From: Filomicrobium sp.
GTDB lineage: Bacteria > Pseudomonadota > Alphaproteobacteria > Rhizobiales > Hyphomicrobiaceae
Direction: 5' to 3'
Assembly: GCA_021775655.1 (NCBI GenBank)
Contig: JAJFHK010000035.1
Span: forward strand, 1-5,305
Length of the DNA stretch: 5,305 nt
Shown: piece after piece, positions 1-5,034 of the stretch
Layout: each line of letters starts with the position of its first letter
Numbering within the stretch: the first letter of the stretch is position 1
The notes under the pieces: generated by a model
Databases searched by the model: none
What the model was told of the DNA's origin: nothing
Seen by the model: only the letters and a program-made list of their open reading frames with translations
Program-made: the position numbers and the translations under genes

Positions 1-502
1 TGCCGGCTTCACCTTCGAGCGCCCGGGTCAATCCCGCCCCAAAGATTGCATCGATTATCAGGTTGGCCGGCTGGATAGCGGTTTGCGCGGCAGCAATCTT
101 TTCCACCGTCCCCGTTTCCCCCCACCGCTTTGCCATCTCGGCGGCGTCGCCTTTGAGTTTTTCGATCTCACCGTAGAGATAGACCGCGACGTCATAGCCA
201 CGCTCCTTGAGATAGCGGGCAGCGACGAAGCCATCGCCACCGTTGTTGCCTGGTCCGCACAAAACAACAATTTTGGGGGCGCGTTCGGATGCCCACCGCT
301 TCGCGGCATCCGGCGCCGGGCTATCCTTTGCAGCCCCACCAAGAAGTTGGACTGGAGCATCGACCATCTTTTCGGCTTCGTCGGCGACGGCGCGGCCGGC
401 ATTCTCCATGAGGGTCAGGCTGGGCACGCCCATCTCGACAGCGAGGCGGTCAGCTTCGGCCATTTGCTCGTTGGTCAGGATTTCGAGCGGCAGTTCCTTC
501 AC
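1..502 (-). CDS. nnr: NAD(P)H-hydrate epimerase (Nnr/YjeF N-terminal domain), 5' part only
   Basis: This is the first 167 codons of a minus-strand gene cut by the left edge of the window. The protein repairs damaged NADH/NADPH hydrates (NADHX, NADPHX) in the cytoplasm by interconverting their R and S epimers. In most bacteria a C-terminal ADP/ATP-dependent dehydratase domain is fused to it, and that part would lie outside the window. Seen directly: an N-terminal helix with LTNEQMAEAD (residues 9-18) and LMENAGRAV (31-39), the glycine-rich nucleotide loop CGPGNNGGDGFVAAR (82-96), and IIDAIFGAGLTR (149-160) with the conserved Asp151. The start is GTG at 502-500, chosen because AAGGAG lies 7 nt upstream (515-510) and because family homology begins immediately; no in-frame ATG offers a better choice. 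Oddity: residues about 48-75 form a Pro/Ala-rich stretch that makes the linker before the glycine loop longer than I expect. The gene is divergent from glnB. Family call is secure; the fused dehydratase is inferred. Confidence 0.93.
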   Translation of the reverse strand, partial: MKELPLEILTNEQMAEADRLAVEMGVPSLTLMENAGRAVADEAEKMVDAPVQLLGGAAKDSPAPDAAKRWASERAPKIVVLCGPGNNGGDGFVAARYLKERGYDVAVYLYGEIEKLKGDAAEMAKRWGETGTVEKIAAAQTAIQPANLIIDAIFGAGLTRALEGEAG

Positions 503-1151
<649 letters not shown>

Positions 1152-1250
1152 GGTCCGGCCATTTACCAATTCTGAAAAATTCAAGACCGCACGGAAATTC
1201 GTGCAACCCTCCAAAACCCTTAAAACTCGCTCGCATTACGGGGAGACTTC
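1152..1250 (+). promoter_or_regulatory. glnB-glnA intergenic leader with a small hairpin
   Basis: The 99-bp gap is long for an operon and holds an inverted repeat: GCACG (1189-1193), loop GAAATT, CGTGC (1200-1204). No T-tract follows, so it is not an intrinsic terminator. It could be an RNA processing or stability site, or part of a separate glnA leader. The glnA ribosome binding site GGGGAG (1240-1245) ends 5 nt before the ATG. I do not see a second -24/-12 promoter here, and no clear -35/-10 pair. Function is inferred only. Confidence 0.45.
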
Positions 1251-2660
1251 ATGAAAACCGCCAGCGATGTTGTCCAGCTCATCAAGGACAAAGACGTTAA
1301 ATTCGTCGACTTCCGGTTCACCGATACGCGCGGCAAGATGCAGCACGTGACAGCCGATGCTTCATGCATTGATGAAGAGTTGCTTGCTGAGGGCTATGCC
1401 TTCGACGGCTCTTCGATTGCAGGCTGGAAAGGCATCGAAGCCTCTGACATGCTGCTCATTGCAGAACCGTCATCTGCCCATATCGACCCATTCTTTGCCC
1501 AGACCACACTCGCGGTTTTTTGTGACATTCGCGAGCCTTCCACAGGTCAGGCCTATGAGCGTGACCCGCGCTCGATCGTGAAAAAAGCTGAAGCCTACAT
1601 GAAGTCGACAGGCATTGGCGATGCCGTCTACTTTGGGCCGGAAGCTGAATTCTTCATGTTCGACGACGTGCGCTTCTCGGCCGAACCTTACAATACTGGG
1701 TTCCGGGTCGACTCGACAGAGTTGCCGACGAACTCGGGCACCGAGTACGAAATGGGCAACCTCGGTCACCGTCCGCGCACTAAAGGCGGCTACTTCCCGG
1801 TACCGCCGATCGATAGCGCCCAAGACATCCGCTCAGAAATGCTGGCCGTTATGGCTGAAATGGGTGTGTCGGTTGAAAAGCACCACCATGAGGTCGGAGC
1901 GGCTCAGCACGAACTCGGTATCAAGTTCGACGATATAACCACGATTGCGGACCATCTGCAGATCTACAAATATTCGATCCACAACGTCGCGCAGGCATAT
2001 GGCAAGACCGCAACGTTCATGCCGAAGCCCGTGTTCGGCGACAACGGCTCGGGTATGCACGTTCACCAGTCAATCTGGAAGGGTGGCCAGCCGGTTTTCG
2101 CCGGCGACAAGTATGCTGACCTGTCGGAAACGTGCCTATTCTACATTGGCGGCATCCTGAAGCACGCCAAGGCAATCAACGCTCTTACAAATGCTTCGAC
2201 GAACTCTTACAAGCGTCTAGTGCCTGGATACGAAGCGCCGGTTTTGCTCGCCTACTCGGCACGCAACCGTTCGGCGTCCTGCCGTATTCCTTATACGACC
2301 AGCCCGAAGGCGAAGCGCGTCGAGGTCAGATTCCCGGATCCGACCGCAAACCCCTACCTCGCGTTCGCCTGCATGTTGATGGCTGGCCTCGATGGCATCA
2401 ACAACAAGATCCACCCTGGCGATCCGATGGATAAGAATCTATATGACCTGCCGCCAGCAGAGCTCGCAGAAATTCCAACCGTTGCTGGTTCCTTGCGTGA
2501 AGCTTTGGAAGCTCTCGATAAGGACCGTGACTTCCTCAAGGCCGGAGGCGTATTCTCCGATGATATGATCGATGCCTACATCGAGTTGAAAATGGAAGAA
2601 AACATGCGGTACGAAATGATGCCGCATCCGGTCGAATACGACCTGTATTACTCGGTCTAA
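1251..2660 (+). CDS. glnA: Glutamine synthetase type I (GlnA)
   Basis: A 469-residue type I glutamine synthetase, matching the usual length for the adenylylated GSI-beta form. It makes glutamine from glutamate, ammonia and ATP as a cytoplasmic dodecamer and is the entry point for ammonium assimilation. Seen in order: the beta-grasp N-domain with [10 protein letters not shown] (50-59, Asp52 of the neighbouring-subunit active site); EAEFF (131-135, metal-binding Glu); the [10 protein letters not shown] segment (265-274, His270); LVPGYEAPV (323-331, flap Glu328); [10 protein letters not shown] (338-347, ATP/phosphate arginines); the [13 protein letters not shown] stretch (360-372); and [10 protein letters not shown] (395-404) with Tyr398, the site adenylylated by GlnE. 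All key residues are intact. The ATG start follows GGGGAG by 5 nt. The gene is second in the operon with glnB, whose product controls its adenylylation, and it is followed by an intrinsic terminator. It is GSI rather than the eukaryote-like GSII also found in rhizobia. Confidence 0.98.
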   Translation: MKTASDVVQLIKDKDVKFVDFRFTDTRGKMQHVTADASCIDEELLAEGYAFDGSSIAGWKGIEASDMLLIAEPSSAHIDPFFAQTTLAVFCDIREPSTGQAYERDPRSIVKKAEAYMKSTGIGDAVYFGPEAEFFMFDDVRFSAEPYNTGFRVDSTELPTNSGTEYEMGNLGHRPRTKGGYFPVPPIDSAQDIRSEMLAVMAEMGVSVEKHHHEVGAAQHELGIKFDDITTIADHLQIYKYSIHNVAQAYGKTATFMPKPVFGDNGSGMHVHQSIWKGGQPVFAGDKYADLSETCLFYIGGILKHAKAINALTNASTNSYKRLVPGYEAPVLLAYSARNRSASCRIPYTTSPKAKRVEVRFPDPTANPYLAFACMLMAGLDGINNKIHPGDPMDKNLYDLPPAELAEIPTVAGSLREALEALDKDRDFLKAGGVFSDDMIDAYIELKMEENMRYEMMPHPVEYDLYYSV

Positions 2661-2693
2661 ATAGGCTGAGCAGACTATAACGGGGCACTACCG

Positions 2694-2728
2694 AGAGGCG
2701 GCTTAATAGGCCGCCTTTCACTTTTCTA
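2694..2728 (+). terminator. Intrinsic terminator of glnB-glnA
   Basis: Thirty-five nt after the glnA stop lies a perfect 7-bp stem, AGGCGGC (2696-2702) and GCCGCCT (2710-2716), with the loop TTAATAG. A G-T and an A-T pair extend it outward, and a T-rich tail follows (TTTCACTTTTCT). The tail just reaches the stop codon of the convergent membrane-protein gene. Read on the minus strand there is no T-tract, so it should work mainly for glnA. Confidence 0.85.
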
Positions 2729-3040
2729 GAAGTATAGAAGAACGACTGCGAAGCCGAGAGATAGGCCGACGAAGCTGAAGCGTGAACTATTGGATGAAAA
2801 CCACGCAGCCGTGCGGCGAGGAAGGTGTTCCCAGCGAATGCCGAGCAACGCGAAGACCACGGCACCTGCGACCATGCCAAGTGCGAATGAAGGCCAGTGG
2901 ATTTCAAATGGCAAATTGGGCGTAGGCAAGCCGGAGAGCGTGTGCAAGACCGCCACGACGTCGAAGCGGCCTTCGGCAACGACACGTACACCAAGAATGA
3001 TGCCGAGCAGAATTAGAATATCTGTTGCGAAACGTGACAT
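2726..3040 (-). CDS. Small hydrophobic membrane protein, function unknown
   Basis: I do not recognise this 104-residue protein. It has three probable membrane helices: near residues 4-20 (ATDILILLGIILGVRVV), about 54-72 (FALGMVAGAVVFALLGI), and the C-terminal 88-104 (SFVGLSLGFAVVLLYF, ending directly at the stop). A proline-containing loop (LPTPNLPFEIHWP, about 38-50) joins the first two helices, and a short basic segment (WEHLPRRTAAW) follows the second. No catalytic motif is visible. I chose the ATG at 3040-3038, which has a weak GTGAG about 9 nt upstream. A TTG at 3067 would add nine residues but has no better binding site. The gene is convergent with glnA, its stop overlapping the tail of the glnA terminator, so the two are transcribed separately. 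The hydrophobic pattern across the whole length makes a real gene likely. Confidence 0.72.
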   Translation of the reverse strand: MSRFATDILILLGIILGVRVVAEGRFDVVAVLHTLSGLPTPNLPFEIHWPSFALGMVAGAVVFALLGIRWEHLPRRTAAWFSSNSSRFSFVGLSLGFAVVLLYF

Positions 3041-3152
3041 CGCGGCCAACTCACTACTGTAGCGCAAAACGCTTTGCGGCGTAGACAGACCGCTAAAATA
3101 CAGTGGTTTTGGTCAAGCTTTCGTAAACACTCCCTGGCTGTGCCTTTTGGGG

Positions 3153-3178
3153 CCAACACTTCGCTATAGTCGTGTTGG
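3153..3178. repeat. Inverted repeat around a CTATAG centre
   Basis: CCAACAC (3153-3159) and GTGTTGG (3172-3178) are perfect complementary 7-bp arms separated by 12 nt that include the self-complementary CTATAG (3164-3169). Allowing one bulged base, two further G-C pairs extend the arms outward. It could be a transcription-factor operator overlapping a -10-like box, or the first hairpin of an unannotated RNA. The sequence does not decide between these. Confidence 0.5.
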
Positions 3179-3299
3179 GCCGGATGCCCACGCTTTGGTT
3201 TCGCGTCGCCCATCAGGCGTCGCATTATTCTCCGTATTCTGATGACTTTCTGGAAGTACGGCGATGCAGGTGGAAACGGCTGTAGGATACTGAAGACTC

Positions 3300-3333
3300 A
3301 AAACGGCGAGCCCTCAGGGCCCGCCGTGTTTTT
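3300..3333. terminator. Strong, probably bidirectional terminator
   Basis: The arms ACGGCG (3303-3308) and CGCCGT (3322-3327) enclose inner arms GCCC (3310-3313) and GGGC (3317-3320) around a 3-nt loop TCA. On the plus strand there is one A-C mismatch and a GTTTTT tail. On the minus strand the mismatch becomes a G-U pair, giving an 11-bp stem followed by TTT. It sits about 20 nt past the stop of the minus-strand secreted-protein gene at 3347-3631, so it certainly suits that gene. The better T-tract is on the plus strand, where no gene is known. Confidence 0.8.
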
Positions 3334-3346
3334 CCAGGTGACAGCT

Positions 3347-3631
3347 TTATGTTTGGATCAGCGAAGCAGCGCGGCGGCTGACTTCGCTCTGCGAGACCAT
3401 GCCTGCCTTTACGAGTGCGCGGACACAGGTCTTGGAGAGCTTCGAGCCGTTGGCGCGCATGCAGCGCTTGACGCCGGCGCCGCCGGGAGCGTGGCCCGAG
3501 CAGTAGGAGAGGTAGTCGCCCATGCAGGCGTACTTGACGGAGGAAGAAACTGCGAAGGCTGAGGTGGAAGCACCTGCAACAACTGCGACGGTGATTGCGG
3601 TGGCGATGGTCTTGGTGAAGATGTTGGTCAT
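3347..3631 (-). CDS. Small secreted four-cysteine protein, paralog 1
   Basis: A 94-residue exported protein of unknown function. Residues 1-27 form a Sec signal peptide: basic MTNIFTK, hydrophobic core, SAFA at 24-27 with likely cleavage after Ala27. The mature part (about 67 residues, net charge about +8) has four cysteines at 36, 44, 57 and 69, spaced C-x7-C-x12-C-x11-C, within the pattern C-x2-D-x4-C-x12-C-x7-LS-x2-C. This spacing resembles the Cys-rich GLG1-type repeat (Pfam PF00839), so two disulfides in the periplasm or outside the cell are likely; that link is my inference. The ATG has AGGAG 8 nt upstream (3644-3640). The next gene upstream on the same strand (3932-4204) is a clear paralog: the mature parts align without gaps at 50 of 67 identical residues, with a shared tail LVKAGMVSQSEVSRRAA. 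A strong terminator follows the stop. Gene reality is secure; function is not known. Confidence 0.88.
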   Translation of the reverse strand: MTNIFTKTIATAITVAVVAGASTSAFAVSSSVKYACMGDYLSYCSGHAPGGAGVKRCMRANGSKLSKTCVRALVKAGMVSQSEVSRRAASLIQT

Positions 3632-3670
3632 TGGTCTGTCTCCTGGTTCCGAGCTGTGGGTCGCGGCGTT

Positions 3671-3699
3671 TGCTGCCGTCTGATGAACCCAATATGCGG
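3671..3699 (-). promoter_or_regulatory. Conserved leader block upstream of paralog 1
   Basis: This 29-bp block begins 40 bp upstream of the start codon and aligns without gaps to 4246-4274 ahead of the second paralog, with 24 of 29 positions identical. The core on the minus strand reads GTTCATCAGACGGCAGCA. The bases between it and the ribosome binding site are not conserved, but the last ones before the ATG (CAGACCA) are identical in both genes. It may be a promoter element, an operator or a leader RNA structure; no known sigma-factor consensus is evident. Confidence 0.55.
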
Positions 3700-3754
3700 T
3701 AACGCTCGCCGCGGCGCTGTTCCGGGCGGGACAAGGAGCATTTTTTCTTCAAAT

Positions 3755-3771
3755 AAGCGGGCAAACCGCTT
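3755..3771. repeat. Small hairpin AAGCGG/CCGCTT upstream of paralog 1
   Basis: AAGCGG (3755-3760) and CCGCTT (3766-3771) form a 6-bp stem with a 5-nt loop. On the plus strand it is followed by a T-rich stretch (TTAAGCCCTTTTATTTC), on the minus strand by an A/T-rich run containing six As. It lies in the approximately 300-bp gap between the two paralogs, which otherwise contains AT-rich sequence that could hold the paralog 1 promoter, though no clear -35/-10 pair is visible. Confidence 0.35.
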
Positions 3772-3829
3772 TTAAGCCCTTTTATTTCAACGACTTAAAT
3801 TTCTATTTCGGCCCTTGAACTGACTGTGA

Positions 3830-3857
3830 CCCATGCGAGGGGAGCGGCTCGCATGGG
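3830..3857. repeat. Perfect 10-bp-stem hairpin between the paralogs
   Basis: CCCATGCGAG (3830-3839) and CTCGCATGGG (3848-3857) are perfectly complementary and enclose the 8-nt loop GGGAGCGG. It lies about 75 nt beyond the paralog 2 stop and about 200 bp before the paralog 1 start. Neither strand has a T-tract after the stem, so it is not a classical intrinsic terminator. It could protect the 3' end of the paralog 2 transcript, act as an operator for paralog 1, or belong to a dispersed palindrome family. Confidence 0.6.
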
Positions 3858-3894
3858 GTTCTTGATGTCATTGAGGTGCAATTGAGTGCAGGAA

Positions 3895-3919
3895 CCGGCG
3901 GAACCAGTGGATCCGCCGG
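3895..3919 (-). terminator. Weak terminator-like hairpin after paralog 2
   Basis: On the minus strand CCGGCGGA (3919-3912) and TCCGCCGG (3902-3895) form a perfect 8-bp GC-rich stem with a 9-nt loop, starting 12 nt after the paralog 2 stop. Only TT follows, so termination would be inefficient or Rho-assisted. Together with the hairpin at 3830-3857 it makes transcription from paralog 2 into paralog 1 less likely but does not exclude it. Confidence 0.5.
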
Positions 3920-3931
3920 ATATGTCAGGGA

Positions 3932-4204
3932 TTATTTACGGCGCAATTTAGCAGCGCGGCGGCTGACTTCGCTCTGCGAGACCATGCCGGCTTTAACCAG
4001 GGCACCTACGCAGCGTTTGGAAAGCTTGGAACCATTGGTGCGGAAGCACCTGCGCACACCGGGGCTGCCAGGCGAGTGAGCCGAGCAGTAGGAGAGGTAA
4101 TCGCCGATGCATGCCATCTTGACGGCGCGGCTGACTGCTGAAGCCTGTGTCGCGGATGCCGTGAGGACTGCGAAAGTGATTATTGCGATGATGGTGGAAT
4201 TCAT
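3932..4204 (-). CDS. Small secreted four-cysteine protein, paralog 2
   Basis: A 90-residue exported protein of unknown function and close relative of the 3347-3631 product. The signal peptide is short: a hydrophobic stretch at residues 4-18, then QASA (20-23) with likely cleavage after Ala23. Cysteines at 32, 40, 53 and 65 have exactly the spacing of the paralog. The motifs ACIGDYLSYCSAH (31-43), NGSKLSKRC (57-65) and LVKAGMVSQSEVSRRAA (69-85) are shared almost unchanged. The mature part is very basic (about 15 Lys/Arg against 2 acidic residues) and ends in KLRRK. The ATG follows GGGAG by 7 nt, with the same CAGACCA before the start as in the paralog. It lies downstream of the cysI-DUF934 operon on the same strand but beyond that operon's terminator, so it is probably an independent unit. 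Two disulfides and a GLG1-like Cys-rich fold are inferred from spacing. Confidence 0.88.
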   Translation of the reverse strand: MNSTIIAIITFAVLTASATQASAVSRAVKMACIGDYLSYCSAHSPGSPGVRRCFRTNGSKLSKRCVGALVKAGMVSQSEVSRRAAKLRRK

Positions 4205-4245
4205 TGGTCTGCTCCCGGTACGCTTGAGTTTCGTTGGCGGCGAGA

Positions 4246-4274
4246 TGTTGCCGTCTCATGAACTCACAATGCGG
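4246..4274 (-). promoter_or_regulatory. Conserved leader block upstream of paralog 2
   Basis: This is the counterpart of 3671-3699, starting 42 bp upstream of the paralog 2 ATG. On the minus strand the core reads GTTCATGAGACGGCAACA. Position relative to the start codon and ungapped identity (24 of 29) are kept although the flanking leader has diverged. That suggests selection on this block, or a duplication recent enough that it has not yet drifted. Confidence 0.55.
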
Positions 4275-4386
4275 GACAGGACCGGGAGCCGCTGTTACAG
4301 GGGTCACAGTGCCCGGATTTTCTTGGTATTTTTTGGAAACCGGTGCCCACATCCCAGTTTCAAAACTGATTGTCGGCTGGGAGCGG

Positions 4387-4401
4387 TTAGCGATTTATTA
4401 A
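4387..4401. promoter_or_regulatory. CtrA-like box (TTAG-N7-TTAA), tentative
   Basis: TTAG (4387-4390) and TTAA (4398-4401) are 7 nt apart, one mismatch from the alphaproteobacterial CtrA consensus TTAA-N7-TTAA. It lies about 185 bp upstream of the paralog 2 start and close behind the cys operon terminator. Such a match occurs by chance in AT-rich intergenic DNA, so this is only a candidate. Confidence 0.2.
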
Positions 4402-4419
4402 GGTTGATGGATTGTTAGC

Positions 4420-4464
4420 AAAAAAAGAATTGCAGCGAACCGGGAGGGAGACCGGTCCGCTGCA
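4420..4464 (-). terminator. Intrinsic terminator of the cysI-DUF934 operon
   Basis: Read on the minus strand, GCAGCG (4463-4458) pairs with CGCTGC (4437-4432), and after a single mismatch ACCGG (4456-4452) pairs with CCGGT (4443-4439) around an 8-nt loop. One more outer A-T pair is possible. Seven Ts (4426-4420) follow within about 5 nt. It is about 80 nt past the DUF934 stop and separates the sulfur operon from the secreted-protein genes. Confidence 0.88.
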
Positions 4465-4467
4465 CAT

Positions 4468-4492
4468 GGCGCGGGGGGTGGGGGGATGCGCC
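4468..4492. repeat. G6-T-G6 tract enclosed by GGCGC/GCGCC arms
   Basis: On the plus strand a run of six Gs (4473-4478), one T and six more Gs (4480-4485) sits between the arms GGCGC (4468-4472) and GCGCC (4488-4492). In the cys operon mRNA this becomes a hairpin with a C-rich loop, placed between the DUF934 stop and the terminator. It may be a Rho-recognition or 3'-end structure, or simply low-complexity sequence. Confidence 0.4.
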
Positions 4493-4545
4493 ACTCCCCT
4501 CGAAACTCATTCCCAGGGCTTTGGTTCCATTTGTCGGGAAGGGAG

Positions 4546-5034
4546 CTATGCGATTTCGCGGATTGGCACCACGCCAGCGCCCCGGAGATCTTGGCGTGCT
4601 AAGGGGGTGTGTGGCTTGGCCTCCCGTAGCGCTAGAGTTGCATTGCGGCGCAAGGCCATCGGATTGCGGGCCGCCGTTTGATAGGCGCCGCCGTAGCTTG
4701 CCAATGATTTCAGCCATTGCGATAGCCGCGAAGCATCTGCAACTTCGACCATGTCGAATCCGGACCGAAGCAGGTGCAATGCCTGGTCGGGGATTGTGTG
4801 GCCGGTTGCAATGATTTCGCCACGGTAGTTATGCTCACTGCGAAGCAATCGGGCAACGGAGAAGCCGCGCCCGTCATTGAATTTGGTGAATGGAACGGCA
4901 ATCGGCTGTCCGCTGTCGATTGCAGCTTTGATGGCGGTTGAGCGCTCTTCAAACGTCGCTGTAACGGATACTTCGGTAACGCTGCCGGTTTTGGTGCCTA
5001 TGGAAGCAGCTGTTCTTAGATTAATGCGTGCCAT
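4546..5034 (-). CDS. DUF934 protein associated with sulfite reductase
   Basis: A 162-residue member of the DUF934 family (COG3749), annotated elsewhere as an oxidoreductase probably involved in sulfite reduction; its biochemical role is not established. The family core is visible: FTKFNDGRGFSVARLLR (49-65), then GEIIATGHTIPDQALHLLRS (72-91) and GFDMVEV (92-98). There are no cysteines, so it is not itself an iron-sulfur protein. After residue 118 a 45-residue tail rich in Arg and Ala follows the conserved part; it looks longer than I expect, with uncertain significance. The ATG at 5034 overlaps the end of cysI by 14 bp, and its ribosome binding site AAGGAAG (5047-5041) lies inside cysI, so translation is probably coupled. 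It is the last gene of the operon and is followed by an intrinsic terminator. The neighbourhood supports a role with CysI in assimilatory sulfate reduction. Confidence 0.9.
   Translation of the reverse strand: MARINLRTAASIGTKTGSVTEVSVTATFEERSTAIKAAIDSGQPIAVPFTKFNDGRGFSVARLLRSEHNYRGEIIATGHTIPDQALHLLRSGFDMVEVADASRLSQWLKSLASYGGAYQTAARNPMALRRNATLALREAKPHTPLARQDLRGAGVVPIREIA

Larger units (their letters stand above)
3041..3346. other. Gene-free structured intergenic region
   Basis: No convincing protein gene lies in these 306 bp. They contain the probable 5' region of the membrane-protein gene, including a CTTGAC on the minus strand at 3117-3112 that resembles an alphaproteobacterial -35 box but lacks a clear -10. 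They also hold a 26-bp inverted repeat (3153-3178), an adjoining small hairpin TGGGC/GCCCA (3176-3190), two copies of GCGTCGC around 3201-3221, and a strong terminator at 3300-3333. The longest plus-strand frame starting at a plausible ATG (3184-3285, 33 codons) has no ribosome binding site. The density of potential RNA structure leading into a terminator with a plus-strand T-tract makes a plus-strand small RNA possible, but I do not recognise any known RNA family. Confidence 0.5.

Noticed and set aside
2536..2994. 152-codon minus-strand frame spanning the glnA end and the membrane-protein gene
   Set aside because: It crosses the glnA terminator, is antisense to conserved glnA sequence and out of frame with the hydrophobic protein; it has no family resemblance.
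3184..3285. 33-codon plus-strand frame before the two-way terminator
   Set aside because: No ribosome binding site, and no signal peptide or recognisable motif; structure in the region fits RNA or operator sequence better.
3701..3723. GGAAC...CGTT on the minus strand, resembling an EcfG/RpoE2 stress promoter ahead of paralog 1
   Set aside because: The spacer is 14 nt rather than the 16-17 expected, and no equivalent exists ahead of paralog 2.
3225..3764. 179-codon minus-strand frame overlapping paralog 1
   Set aside because: It is out of frame with the clearly conserved secreted protein, very rich in Arg and His, and runs through the leader and past the stop; it is a shadow.
3823..4310. Ten-base inverted repeat ACTGTGACCC (3823-3832) / GGGTCACAGT (4301-4310) flanking paralog 2
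   Set aside because: The match does not extend beyond 10 bp. Several such pairs are expected by chance in a 5-kb window, and there are no target duplications or transposase.
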